Source of the DNA: Kitagawia praeruptora
Taxonomy: Eukaryota > Streptophyta > Magnoliopsida > Apiales > Apiaceae
Direction: 5' to 3'
Assembly: GCA_037693485.1 (NCBI GenBank)
Contig: CM075350.1
Span: 123,936,001 to 124,000,000 of the forward strand
Length of the DNA stretch: 64,000 nt
Positions 11,401 to 24,500 of this stretch are shown one piece after another. How positions within the stretch are numbered: the stretch's first letter is position 1; each line of letters opens with the position of its first letter. The position numbers and the translations under genes were made by a program. The notes below the pieces were generated by a model. It was not told the DNA's origin. It saw only the letters and a program-made list of their open reading frames with translations, and did no database searches.

Positions 11401-12537
11401 AAATCCATCTATGGCTTGAAATAAGCTCCTAGGGATTGGCATAAAAAGTTTGATGAAACTATATTGCCTTTCAGTTATGATATTAATGAAAGTGATAAGT
11501 GTGTCTACACCAAAGTTAAAGGTAGTGAGTGTGTCATCATGTGCCTATATGTTGATGACATATTACTGTTTGGAACCAATATTGAGATTATTAACGAGAC
11601 AAAAGCTTTCTTGAAAAGGCATTTTGATATGAAGGATATGGGTGAGGCTAGTGTGATTCTTGGTCTCAAGCTGACACAGTCAGCTGAGGGAATAACTTTA
11701 TCGCAGTCTCATTATATAGAGAAATCTATACTTGAGAATTATGGTTATTCACAGTGTAGAATCGCTAGTACACCCTATGATCCTAAAGTTGCCCTTGTTA
11801 AGAATACTTCAGGAGTACCTGTGTCTCAGTTAAGGTATTCTCAGATTATAGGGAGTTTGCAGTATCTTGCTAACTGTACTAGACCAGATATTTCATACTC
11901 TGTGTCTAAGTTGGCTAGGTATACAAGCTGTCCAAACAGAACTCATTGGGATGCTCTTGATAGAGTACTTAGATATCTGAAAGGCACAATGTACCTTAGT
12001 TTACACTATAGGAGATTTCCTGGTGTGCTTGAAGGGTACAGTGATGCAAGTTGGATAGCTAAGAAGTCTGGTTCCAATGGAGTGACTGGATACGTGTTCA
12101 CCTTAGAAGGGGGAGCAATATCCTGGAAGTCGACCAAACAGACTATAGTAACTCGGTCTACTTTTGAGGCTGAGTTGTGTGCACTTGATGCCACTGGGAC
12201 GGAGGCTGAATGGTTACATGGACTTATGTCCGCGATACCTGTAGTAAGCAGACCGCTTCCAGCGTTTGCTATTCATTGTGATAGTAAAACAACTATCGAC
12301 AAGATTAGCAGTAAGAAGTATAATGCTAAAACCAAGAGGCACATCCAAGTTAGACTGAAGTCTATTAGGGATTTAGTGTCTGATAGGATTATTGCTGTAG
12401 AGTTCATAGGAACTCAGAATAATATAGCTGATCCTTTAACTAAAGGACTGGAACCTGCAGTGGTCCTTAAGTCGAGGTTGGGGATGGGGCTGTCAACCCA
12501 TCATAGTTCATCATCAGTGGGAACCCAATACACATGA
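8431..12537 (+). pseudogene. Copia gag-pol polyprotein gene, interrupted by three in-frame stops
   Basis: One reading frame of 1,369 codons runs from the ATG at 8431, 38 bases after the LTR, to TGA at 12535. In-frame stops occur at 8578 (TAG), 9184 (TAG) and 11422 (TAA); there is no frameshift. Domains in order are: gag; a CCHC zinc knuckle (CWSCGQVGHWSKDC, 9253-9294); an aspartic protease with LIDTGA near 9478; the GAG-pre-integrase HARLGH near 9877 with CQVC; an integrase core with HTDIC, FIDDSSR and SNGVAERKNR; reverse transcriptase with YVDDILLFG at 11548; and RNase H with CDSKTTIDKI near 12277. The order protease-integrase-RT-RNase H is diagnostic for Ty1/copia. The frame is open from 8230 inside the LTR, but 8431 is the first ATG after the LTR. 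The contexts RW*KR, VF*KG and LK*APRDW indicate that each stop replaced Gln. Confidence 0.93.
9253..9294 (+). other. CCHC zinc knuckle of copia Gag
   Basis: The encoded motif C-x2-C-x4-H-x4-C (CWSCGQVGHWSKDC) binds zinc and packages retroelement RNA. It lies just after the second nonsense codon, so Gag translated from this copy would lack it. Confidence 0.9.
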
Positions 12538-13048
12538 GAGGAGATCCCTTGAAGTGTATTCAATGTGGTAATAACAAGCTGTAAGGATGAATTGGTAGTA
12601 CCTTTGCTACATAAATGATACTGTTGTATCTAAGTCTATCCCCTGAAAACCTAGAAGGTACTGATACTGCTAGATAGCAAGAGTTATTATAACTCTGAAT
12701 GGGGTCAAGTCATTTGACGAGATGGTAGCAGTACATCTCTGGAGATGCCCAGCTAAGCGAATGTAATTGTGTGGTCGCAATTAGAGGAAAGGGTTATTCC
12801 TTGAAGCATTCGACGAACAGGATCGAGACAAGACCATTAATGTCTCAAAGCCGTAGATTGGCACCATAGCCTTTGACTTGTCGTCGTCTATGGAACATGG
12901 TTACACCAAACAGATTAAGATTCAAGGTGAAACATTCCATCTGAATCCGGTAATCATTGAAGTAGGGGACTTAGGAGGGTTCAAACCCGGAAGGGTACCG
13001 ACTCTGAAAAACAAGTCATGATGTAAAACCTAGAGCATTTCTGTATGG
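12538..13048 (+). other. Copia 3' internal non-coding region
   Basis: About 510 bases lie between the polyprotein stop and the polypurine tract. There are no open frames of interest. This is the normal place for packaging and end-processing signals, but none can be named from sequence. Confidence 0.75.
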
Positions 13049-13061
13049 ATTTGTGGGGGAT
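13049..13061 (+). other. Polypurine tract of the copia element
   Basis: The stretch TTTGTGGGGGAT directly precedes the 3' LTR TGTTAG. It is the expected primer site for plus-strand DNA synthesis. Confidence 0.75.
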
Positions 13062-14451
13062 TGTTAGAAAATGGAGTTTTAGAGCATAAGTATTTTATGT
13101 TCTTGATGTTAATTCCGGATTTTAACGATTGGAAATTGTTCCTTGTTATGAGGACTTAAATTTTCATTTATGGGTCTAAGTAATTTTCTTAGTGAAACCC
13201 ATAGAGAAATGGAGTTGAAGTTAGTAGCTTGAATAAGCTTGAAATGAGAATGTGTATTTGTCCCATATTGAAATGAATAAAGGGGGTTGTTGGCTTTATA
13301 TAGAATCACACACATGGGTAGTGTACAACTACTAAGGTGTATGATGGTGCATGGTGTTACTGTGTGCTCCACGCGCACACACACACACACACGCGTGCCG
13401 CCGCCTCGCCACGTCACGACTCGGGTCGTGTCGGCTCGGTCGAAGGGCGATTTAGGCGAATGTCTCGGCGTCTCGCGAGGCGACCTGGGCGAGGGATTTT
13501 ATTTCTGTGTTTAAATAATATTTTAATTAGAATAAATATATATATCGTTCGGGATCAGTACTTGGAATAAATCAGGAACTGGAAGACATCTAATACTGAT
13601 GGGCTCAAGTCCTGATGAAGTCCTGAAGGTACTACCAGATCCTGATGCTGGATCAAATACTGATGGACCTCAAGTCCTGACGGTATCAGATCCTGATGAA
13701 TGATCAAATGCTGATGGACATCAGATCCTGACGGACGAAAATCCTGATGGATCAGATCCTGATGTTGGGTCAGAATTTGATAATATATATATTTGTATAA
13801 TTAAAATAAAAACTGATATGTGTGGATAAATATAACGTAACAGTTACGATTTATTAAATCAACCGTTTTGATTTTATTAAATCAGCCGTTTCATTTTATT
13901 AAATGTAAATCGGTAGTTACAATATTAATTGGGTGGCATCAGTTACGTTTAGCCTCTCCTATAAATAGAGAGCTAAGCTACTGATTGTAAATACACGGAA
14001 CACACAGACCACACCCTACATTCTCTTCTCTTCTCTGCACTCTCTGTTCTCCTCCTATTATAGTTTATGTTACTTAGGGTTTTCTGGCGACTGAGGTGCT
14101 AGTCGAAGTTGAGTATTCTGATTGCTGTGATCACTGTACTCGGAGCTGTTTTATCCTGGGAGAGGTGTTGCAAGCATCCCAACACAGTTGTAAGTGGGGG
14201 CAATTATCTCTTCAAGAGCAGTCAGGCTTTCTAGCAAATCCTGACGACTCAGCTATTTGTTTTACTTGTTTTACATACTGATATAGCTATGGCTACTGGT
14301 ATGTTTTCTACCTTCTCTTTGTTCTATCAGTTACTGACATGCATGTGTTTTACCTTCATGTTTTGTTTCGCTAATTGTATGCTTGGCCTGGACTTGTTAA
14401 ATACGATATATAACTGCCTCTATGTTGCTGTTTTTATAAATATTTCCAACA
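13062..14451 (+). repeat. 3' LTR of the copia element (1,390 bp)
   Basis: It starts TGTTAGAAAATGGAG and ends ATTTCCAACA, followed by the TTAAC duplication. Relative to the 5' LTR it has an insert near 13547-13580 and another in the TCCTGATG repeat block near 13690-13730, and it is shorter in the CG-rich patch. A TATA box (TATAAATAG) lies at 13960. Confidence 0.93.
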
Positions 14452-14456
14452 TTAAC

Positions 14457-15520
14457 AATATTTTATTTCATTTCATACACAATTCTTAAAATCCTATTAT
14501 CTTAATCACAATTAAATTAAATAATAAAATATTGTATAAGGGATCCCAAGTTTATGAACAAACACATATTATTCAAAAACTATTTCATAGTTCATTGTAC
14601 TATTTTTTTCTAACACAAAATTATTTTTGTCCACGAACCGTCACCTTTCATGATATTATTTTACAAGTAGCCCAAATCATATAATTGCACCATCTCAGAC
14701 TCCAATAAATAATGAAAAGAAGAATCACTTAAGGGCGAGAGCAGTAATTAAGACGACAATGAATAATTCAAATTTATTTGTTGCAAATTAAATATTTTAA
14801 AATTTAAATGAAAATGATACCTTGATATCACCATTTGATCATCACTAATATACTTATATTTAAAATCTTTTCCACTCCAGTTCAAACAATTCGATAAACT
14901 AATTATAAAACGTATTTCAACATGATAATAATCTCCCCCGAATAAGGATTTGTGCCTTTTTAGATTGTTTGTTTCTTGGTGAGTTTTGTTCTCAATTTAT
15001 TTGAATTTTGTTTATCCTCTTCTTGTGAGAGATTGGTATGTTTTGATGTAATTTAATGTCCGGAATGTTTATATGCAGAATTTTCATTGTTTTGATTTAG
15101 TAATAAAGATTTTTATGTGATTGCAATTACGGTCGATAACTCAAACTAGTTATGGCGAATTGGGTACATGTACATATATCAACTTGAACAAATCACTTTA
15201 TGCAAAAAACAAAAACTTGAACATATCATTGGATTGTCTCTCCATGAAAACTAGATTAATTAACGATATAGTTTATTTCATGTTTGTTCGACTCAATGAT
15301 TTTTATAAATGTTATATAACTTTTCATTATTGAATTAATCCCCATTAAAAAAAATAACTATATAATATCAATATATCAACATTTATTTATCCGAAACCTA
15401 AAATTTAATATTTTACCAAAACAACAGCCAAACGCGGCCTTAACAAGTCCTTTCAGACTTAAAAAACACGAACAAAACCCAACCCAAAGGGGGCAACAAC
15501 TTAACTCCACCTTGATAGTT
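14457..15520. other. Intergenic AT-rich region upstream of the Tra1/TRRAP gene
   Basis: This is about 1 kb between the retrotransposon and the gene's probable core promoter. Short frames only. No repeat or RNA gene is recognised. The right part presumably holds upstream promoter elements. Confidence 0.5.
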
Positions 15521-15521
15521 C

Positions 15522-15529
15522 TATATATA
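15522..15529 (+). promoter_or_regulatory. Probable TATA box of the Tra1/TRRAP gene
   Basis: TATATATA lies about 230 bases before the start codon. It is followed by a CA-rich stretch that could hold the transcription start. Placement is inference. Confidence 0.4.
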
Positions 15530-15565
15530 CACACGCCTATACACACAACTGCTAGAATAGTTAAA

Positions 15566-15745
15566 TTAGGGTTTCGTTTCTCTCACTACAACCAAACTCT
15601 AATTTTATTACTTAATTCACCACCGATTCACTACCCCGAGTTAACTCAGTTGAACTCAAAACCCTCCTCCATGTCGATCGTTACTTTTTAAAACCCTAAT
15701 TTATATATACATACACCTATAGACACAAAACAAAAATTAGGGTTT
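15566..15745 (+). promoter_or_regulatory. Leader with three telo-box motifs and a 6-codon upstream ORF
   Basis: Telo-boxes (AAACCCTAA or its complement) occur at 15566-15574, 15691-15699 and 15737-15745. This motif is common near the starts of plant genes expressed in dividing cells. A short upstream ORF, ATGTCGATCGTTACTTTTTAA, runs from 15671 to 15691 and overlaps the second telo-box. It could dampen translation of the main frame. Confidence 0.55.
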
Positions 15746-15753
15746 GTGTCAAG

Positions 15754-15814
15754 ATGAGTCCTCCGATTCAGAATTTCGAGCAACACTCTCATCATCTCAT
15801 CGAACCTGACCTCG
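15754..15814 (+). CDS. TRA1: Tra1/TRRAP exon 1
   Basis: Encodes residues 1-20 and the first base of codon 21. The donor is GTAATT. Confidence 0.9.
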
Positions 15815-18525
15815 GTAATTTCCTCTTTAAAATATGTAATTACATATTTTTTTTTATTCTGATTTATGACGTCAGCAGAGTTTTTTGATGATGCAATATG
15901 TTATGAATTGTGATGTTGTTGTAGTGTTTATGTGTGTAAGATGTTGTTATGTTGATTTTTTGTTTTTGTTTCGGTGTAGCGATTCAAATGAGGTTACAAA
16001 TGGCGATGGAGGTTCGAGATAGTTTAGAGATTACGCATACAGGGGAGTACTTGAATTTTCTCAAGTGTTACTTCAGAGCGTTTTCTGCTATTTTATATCA
16101 TATTACTAAGCCACAGTTTACGGATAATCCTGAGCATAAACTTAGAAATGTAGTTGTAGAGATTTTGAACCGTCTTCCGCATAGTGAAGTGCTGCGTCCG
16201 TTTGTTCAGGATCTTTTGAAAGTAGCAATGCACGTGCTTACGACTGATAATGAAGAAAATGGGTTGATATGTATACGGATCATTTTCGATCTTTTGAGGA
16301 ATTTTAGGCCGACTTTAGAGAATGAAGTTCAGCCGTTTCTGGATTTTGTGTGTAAAATTTACCAGAATTTTAGGTTGACTGTTACTCATTTTTTCGAAAG
16401 TGGGGCAGTACTACCACCACCTGCGCCAACAATATCGGGATCAAATTCCACTACTTCTGCATTGTCATCTCTTGAAGATGTGAAGCCGCTAGCTATGGAT
16501 ATTTCGGATCAAATGGGTATGGGTCCTACGGCTGGGGCAGGGCAGCTTAATCCAAGTACTCGGTCTTTTAAGATTGTTACTGAGAGTCCGTTGGTGGTTA
16601 TGTTTTTATTCCAGTTGTACAGCAGGCTAGTTCAGACCAACATTCCCCATTTGTTGCCTCAGATGGTTGCGGCAATATCCATCCCTGGTCCTGAAAAGGT
16701 TCCACCCCATTTAAAGGGTCACTTTGTTGAGCTTAAGGGAGCACAAGTTAAGGTGAGTGTTAGTTGTTTTTTGAAATCTTTATAGTGTTATTATAGATTG
16801 AGTAGGGTTCTGTCTTCCTTATTATTTTTTTGAGACTTTATCTTAAATATGAATTCGACAATGCCTTTTGAATACATTGCCTAAATTATTGGGAATCTTA
16901 TGGTGCAAGTTATCTTTTGAGAATATTAGGCATGAGAAGTTGCCTTCCCGCTTTCTAGGGGTATTCTTTTCTTTTCTAGCAAACAGTAACCATGGGGAAC
17001 TTTGAAGCTGCCGCATCTCAAATTCAGGACTTTAACAAACTGGCCAAGTAATTGATAACGGAGGAAAGGGGCTATCCCTCAATTTATTTTTAGAATCACA
17101 ATGGTTGATTACAATTAAGGCAGTCCAAATCAATATCCTTAAGAGAGGCATAGCCGCATAGACCATAGTGCAAGACAGTCAACGAAATGCCAAAAGAAAT
17201 CGACAACTGAGTGTAAGGGATTGGGAAATAAAAAACACAATATTTGACAACCATTATGTATGTATAGTAGATACTTCATAGATTTATATAGTCCGTTGAT
17301 CGATAATTTAAGTTATTTACTAAACGTTATTTTTAATAGAGGAAAAAATTACTTTTTATTTACTATAAACTGGACTTATATGTATTTATTTGATTATTAC
17401 CAATTATGTAACAACGTAATTGTGACTTTATAATACAACATTAAATTTTCATATGCCTACAAGTATTCTAGATTAATCCTTACACAGTGGAAGTCAGTTT
17501 AGTAGGGATTGAATGTACTTCTACAAATAACTTTAAGAAATCTTTTAAAACATAAACATGCATATGAACCTCACCAAAAGATATTAATGTGAATAGAATT
17601 CAACATATTAGACTGTAGACGTAAGGAACCTTGAAAGACCAAATTAATATCTTAATAATATGCAAAAGGAAAATCCACCTCTGCAACATTTAGCCATTAA
17701 TAACGAAACCAAATAATGATGTATGTAATAATAATTATTGTTGCCTTTAACCAAATTCAAGTTTTCCTAGTAAGGCTCCGTTTGGTAAAAACTGCTGTGC
17801 TGTGAGAAAAAGTGAAAAAAAGTGATGTTGCATAAATCATATAAGTGGTTGGTAATATTTTTGATATGTGCATGTATTTGGGTGTTTGAATAAAAACATA
17901 ATGTTTTTGGTGAGGTTTGATGCATATTTAAATGCTTCCCGTAAAAGCTGAAAACTAGTTTTTTTAAATGAGGGACCTGCTTTCTCTAAAGCAGGTTTTG
18001 GCGGCTTTTCAGAAAAATTGCTTTTGAAATTTACCAAACAGTTTTTACCTTCTTTTCAGCAAGATGCCGTTGTGTTGCTGTCTGCAACAACAATATAGGG
18101 TCTAAATACTGCAATATGCAAAACATGTAATCAATTAGTTTCTCACAGTAGACTAGTAATTACCGCGTCAAGATAAAGTCTTAACTTTAGCGACATTGAG
18201 TTACTGGCCCAACTAATTCCTCAAGCTTTTGTTAGTTATTTTCTTTGGAAGGCAATGTTTTATCTGGATGAAATCGACGAAACACGCGAGTATGTATCTT
18301 ACACGCCATGTGGCGTGTCGAAACGCAAATGCAGTCACTCGTCACCGACATGCGAGCGACACGGCCCACCGACATAGCCCACTTGAAAAAAGCCCAATTC
18401 CAACTGATTTTACCCTAATTGACAATCGCTTTATATCACATCTCTGTTTTTCATCGTTCTTTCTATGATATATACACGCCTGTATATACATACATCTATA
18501 TATGTAACACTACATCTCCTTCTAC

Positions 18526-18574
<49 letters not shown>

Positions 18575-21500
18575 TCTGTGATTACAATGAGTGGGTCAAT
18601 CAGTTCAAGTGCGAATAGTAACAGTGCTGCTGGTTCAGAAGAAATTGATTTGAAAGAGGTATGTAACTGTTCTAAAGAAAGGGGGGAAGAAGGGTGGGAA
18701 TGTCAAGTGGCAGTGCAACTATTGCAACAAGCCTTATATGGGATCTTACTCTCGTGTTCTTGCTCATCTACTGAAGATTAAAGGACATGGAGTGGCAGTT
18801 TGCAATAGTGTGACTCCTCAACATAAATTTGAGATGGATAAGCTTAATCTAGAGGCTGAAAATTTGAAGAAATCAAAATCAGTTAATATTATTATGAATA
18901 AAGTTGTTCAATTTTTGACATATACAAATCATTTTTTTTATTACTATTTTTTTGCCGTGTCCCTTATCCAGGACACTTCAATAATTCGTGAATCCCCGTG
19001 TCCCGTGTCGCCGTACCTGAGTCGGTGCTTCCTAGCATGTATTAAAGATTTAGGTATTTAAAAGGGGGCAATGAGGAAGTTTGTTGTAGTTAGATTGTAT
19101 TTATGCTTAGAGTATTATTTTCCTTTTACAGTAACTCATGCACATGCCCGGCCTTGTAAATAATTTTTATTTCTTTCTCTTCTGATGTAGAGTCCGAAAT
19201 TATTTCCTGTTAAAACCCCAGTCCCTGTTTAGAATCATAACGGGAAGACTTCTTGCGTGAACTAGATTGTGCATTTGTGTTACTGAATATTTCGAAAGCA
19301 TCATTAATGTGTATCATGCACTACCATCTTCTCTTGGTAGTTGGTAGATAAGCCCATCTTTCTCTGTGTGTTGATGGATTTGGACTAGTTCAGTGTTGAT
19401 ATGTTACAATTGATAGCTATCTGTTTCAGTTGGCTGGTTGAGGACTTGAGGTGCTTACCTGTTAATTCCCCTTACATGCTTCTATATTTACCTCAATGAC
19501 CTCTCTAAAGTAACTATAACATAGAAATCAAACAGTTCAATTTAAAGTTTTCGTCCTCTCTTCTCCCCTGGAACAATTTTTATTAGCACTCACTGTTTAT
19601 CGATTAAAGTATATTACCTACTGTAAGTTGTATATATGCTTACATTTATATTGCATACTGATTTTGTTTTACTTGTTCCAGACAGTCTCTTTCTTAACCT
19701 ATCTGTTGAAGAGTTTTGCTGACTGGATCAGACCTCATGAAGAAAGTATATGTAAAAGCATTGTCAACTTGCTTGTGACCTGTTCAGATTCTGTTTCTAT
19801 ACGAAAAGTGAGCTGTTTTTCTTTTTACAAGAGTGTGTGTGCACATGTGTGAAGGAGAATTAAGTCATAAAACAGTCTTCGTTTGATCTCTTTTTCTTGT
19901 TTTCTATAATTGATTTTAGATTGTTGGGTCATAGGAACTGCTCGTAGCATTGAAACACGTGCTTGGGACGGATTTCAAGAGGGGGTTGTTTCCTCTCATT
20001 GACACACTGTTGGAAGAACGGTAATGTCGAACTCCTTTGAGTTAAAAAGTATACTCTCTTGATGTTATTATTTTATATGTTGTTTTAATATTAAGGCGGG
20101 GGGGTTGGGATTCACTGCTTCCCTTGTTATAGTTATGCTTTTCCTTTTCAACTTTTTAAATAAACCAAAATCCAGAGCGCGTCTAATAACATTGTTAATG
20201 GTAAAATGGTCTAGGACTCTTAATGCCTATTGTGGAAACTCTTAGGACATGCCTTTTCTGCTCAAAATTATGTACAAGATATATTAATTTAAAGCTAAGA
20301 GATTAAAAGCACTGTATTTGTTTAAGATCCATATCCAGTGAATTGTGATATGTTTTAAAATTTTTTGTAGAGTCCTTGTGGGAACTGGCCGAGCTTGCTT
20401 TGAAACATTAAGGCCACTGGCTTATAGTCTTCTGGCGGAAATTGTTCATCATGTTCGGGGTGATTTATCCTTGTCACAGGTATTGTGTTTCTTATGCTAT
20501 ATCTGAAACATTGTAAAAACTCTGTAGAGATAGTATATACTCTCGATTGGTTAATAGTTGAAACTGTACTTCCCAAGTTTAGTTAAAAATATTGGTATAC
20601 CAGGTTCACGGTTATGACCTTTTGTTGAAAAAGTTGGTATTGTTAGTTAGGTTGTAGATATATTACAGTTTGATGTATTAGTTATCCATGCTTATTCTCT
20701 CTTTCTTTTTTTGTTTATTGGAAAATTTGGAATACAACACAATAACACATACTCCCTCTGTCCCTCCCATTTCTTTACATTTCTTTTTCACTACTCGACA
20801 CGCATTTCAAGCCTCCTAAAAAGTATAGTTCCATAACTTATTTTTTAAATTTTCTTTTTTTGTATAAAAATAGAACAATTCTATTTTTATACAAAAAAAG
20901 AAAATTTAAAAAATAAGTTATGAAACTATCCGCAAATTGCACCTTAAAATCCGTGCCAGAATTACGTCCCCCAAGGTAAAGAACCAAGGGGGACAGAGGG
21001 AGTAGATAATTACTTTTCGTTTATTGAATTTTAGATAGTATTTACAAAATCTGTAATCTGTTTAAGAAAGATTGTAATACTCTGTTGTTTTCCGTCTTTC
21101 AACAATGAATGCTGATGCTGATTTTATGTTTCCCAAATCCCAATCATGTGTGACTCTATTGAATTACATTTGGTGGTCTATTTCCAAGAAAAAGAAAATT
21201 CTTTTTGATCAATTGATTTGGAAAAAGCTGAGCAATGTCCTGGTCGCTACTCAGTAGCGGTTTGGGTCTTCCAATTATCTTTTCTTAATATAATGATAAG
21301 TTTTTTATGTCATATTGTCAGTTTAAGACTTTCATACAATTTTTAAAGCTCTCAATCATGTCAGGGTGATGATACAACAAAATGATCTTTGAGCCTAGAA
21401 TAAGTTTGACTTCTAATTGGTTTTTTTTTTTCCGCTGTTCCTAGTCTCGGTATTTATTCATAAGCATTTACATCTAGGAGCGAATCACTGTTACACATGC

Positions 21501-24500
21501 CAGGGCATCAACTCTTAAATAGAGTTATCAAACTAGTTATGCACATAGTTCCCAATCTGCACATAGTTTTATAGTAAAATTTCATTTGTTGAAAGTAATC
21601 TTGTATACTAATATTTTGTATAACCTTGTTTACCTATTGGCACTCTTTGCTGCAGTTGTCGCGTATTATATACCTGTTCTCAAGTAACATGCATGATGCA
21701 TCATTATCACTCAGCATTCACACTACCTGTGCTCGCCTTATGTTAAATCTGGTGAGTTTCAAACAGTAAAGTTCTCAACTAGTTGATCTCTGATAGTGAT
21801 CAAGTTCTCTAAATATGTGCAAAGAAAATGTTTTCACTTTGTATAATTATATAAATAATACGTGTGTGGAGTTTTCACTTTTCTAATTTTTGCGGGTTCT
21901 TTTTGATTTTTTTTGGCTGGTCTAGGTGGAACCTATTTTTGAGAAAGGTGTCGACTTGCCTTCTATGGATGAAGCACGGATATTGTTGGTATGACTTGCA
22001 TAATGTTGCTTTGCTGCTCTTCTGCTACATTTCTTGTTCACATGAGTGAGATAATATCTCTTTCATTGTGATGTACATTTTATATGTTCATATAATTCTC
22101 TTTAGATTAGGATTTTTGCTTGTTAGAGAAGAAAAGAAAATGAGGGGTTAAATAAAAAGAAGAGGCAAAGAGAAAGAAATTCACAACGGATGGCCAGTGT
22201 TGTTAGAGTCCCTCTTTATTCTATTGAAAGGAAAGAAATGAATTATTAATATGATAATTTTGAAAACTTATTCAAAGAGTTTATTATTAGTTTTAGTTTT
22301 TTCCCCTAATTTCAAGTCAGGTCAGGTAATTTTTCACTTCTATTTACATTCATGATTCTACAACTGTAAGATAATCTCAAATACATAATATATTATTATT
22401 TTTTAAACATTGGAATCTGATATATATTTATACGTGTTATGGATAATTTTTTTTTTTTACAACTTGTGTGCTTTGCTTTGATGAGGAGCACTCCTTGCCT
22501 AATACCTAGGCTCCACGAGTGTCTTATGCCGCAGCTGTCTCCTTTCATGCAGTGAGGGTGGCATAAGTTACAACTTACAAGAAATATATTCATACTTCCT
22601 GTAAATAACCTGCTTTTCCTCCTTACTAGGGGCGGATTCTGGATGCATTTGTCGGCAAATTCAGCACTTTCAAGCGGACCATCCCTCAGGTTTTTGTTAT
22701 ACATCAGATTCTCTTAAAGCATCCTGGAATTTCTCATTTTTTGGTGCTAGCAATTGATGTGATTCTTATTTCAGCATGAAAACTAAAAAATATGTTCTTA
22801 AACTTAATGTCCCAACTTTCTAAATTGGAAATAAATTGTAATGTTGCCACATTTATATAAACATAATTTAGGATTAGAATTTTTTCCTACTGTGGCTGGT
22901 GTACATTTTCAGTTGTTATTTGAGCATGCACTAGTCTTTTTCTTTCTATTTTTGTAAAATATGAAAGGTAAGAAGCTGTTGTTTTTGTACTCATATAACT
23001 ATCGGGTTTAGTTCATATTTATCGACAATGCATTTGATGTGATTTTATGAGCATTGTCCGTTTTTGTCAACAATTTCTGGTTTATTTGTGACAAGGAAGT
23101 TCTCTACTGCTGGTTTCCGGCGTTTAAGGGTATAATGAGTACAGGCCTTTGTTTTCTTTATGTTTGTTGTAGAATTTACTTTGTCATCGCTTGTGGTGGC
23201 AGATATGCCCGGTATGGTTATCATTTTCGGAACTACTCCCCCTTCTTTCCTGAAAAGGATGTACTGCCTTTATTTTGCATTAAATGAAGAAACATCAGTT
23301 TCAAAGAAAGAAACAAAATGGTTTGCGTTATCAGATTGAGTATAATCTAGACAAGTACATCAGTAATTGAAGTACAGTAAACTATCAATAATGTAATACT
23401 CTATTAGATGATAACCTCAACCTGTTTTGAGAGTTGACTTTCCTTGTCTTGACTTAGGTTTTTTGGAATTTCATCCTTTTGGGATATTAGGAGTAATGAG
23501 TACTTGGAAAATTGAATATCATAGTAATAATTATAAGATCTTTTTAGAGTCTAAATGATTTTCTTGGTTTAGTTGCTCTTCATAATGATGTTTTTGAAAC
23601 TTTCTGAGAATACTATGTTCTTTTTTATATTTTACTTTTTAACGTTTTTATTTGTCATCTTTCCTAGGTATTTCTTGTTTAATCAGTGTTGATATTTTTT
23701 TTAGTTCTTATTGTGTCTTTTAGTGTCGAAAACAATTGTAAGAATATAAAGGGAACATAGGTAGTGTATAACAGGATACATGGGTAATGTCTATGACGTC
23801 AGGATACCTTGTATAATTAAATTAACTTTTATACCATATTCTTGTTAAAGGCATATCATACAGAAGGGTGTTTGTTTAATCTAACGTATATTATGTATTC
23901 CACGATAGAAGTTCTTAGATTTTGTGTTTTCCTACTCTGAGTTATTTAGTTAATTTCTATGTTATGATAGCTACTGGAAGAGGGGGAGGAAGGCAAGGAT
24001 CAATTTACACTGAGGTCAAAGCTTGAGCTTCCTGTTCAGGTATTTCAGCACCTTTCCACTTTGCTTTGTTCTTTAGTTGATGTGCAGAGGTAGGCATAGA
24101 TAGCTGTTCCAACTTCAAACACTATTACCAACTTTATTTGCCGACCTTATTCTTATCCTTAGTTTTAGTCTGAATATCGTGTTCATTTCTCCTATACTAG
24201 AGAAACGTTTTGGTAAGTAAATAAATATTCTTAATTAGCATAGTTTTTGCTTTTAATTTGTTGTAGGCTGTGGCTACTTGAGTTGAATATATAGTGGTTT
24301 TAATACTTGGACCCTTTTTTCTATGTATTTCCAGTTATTTTATAGACTAATCAGATGGTACTTGATGAAAATGCCAGAAATGTAAGGAAAGTGTTGTTGA
24401 ATATCCAACTGGCGATCCTAATTTTTTCCACCTAACTGCATGTTACAACCAATGCGAATGGATTTTTTCGAAGGGAGTTTTTATATGCAATACACGTGCC

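Larger units (their letters stand above)
7040..14456 (+). mobile_element. Complete Ty1/copia LTR retrotransposon with 5-bp target duplication
   Basis: The element runs from 7045 to 14451 (7,407 bp). It is flanked by TTAAC at 7040-7044 and 14452-14456, the 5-bp duplication expected of copia integration. It has a 5' LTR, a single gag-pol frame in copia order (gag, protease, integrase, RT, RNase H), a 3' non-coding stretch, a polypurine tract and a 3' LTR. LTR termini are TGTTAG...CAACA. Three nonsense codons make the polyprotein non-functional, so the copy is probably non-autonomous. The LTRs are still very similar, differing mainly by indels, which points to a fairly recent insertion. Confidence 0.95.
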
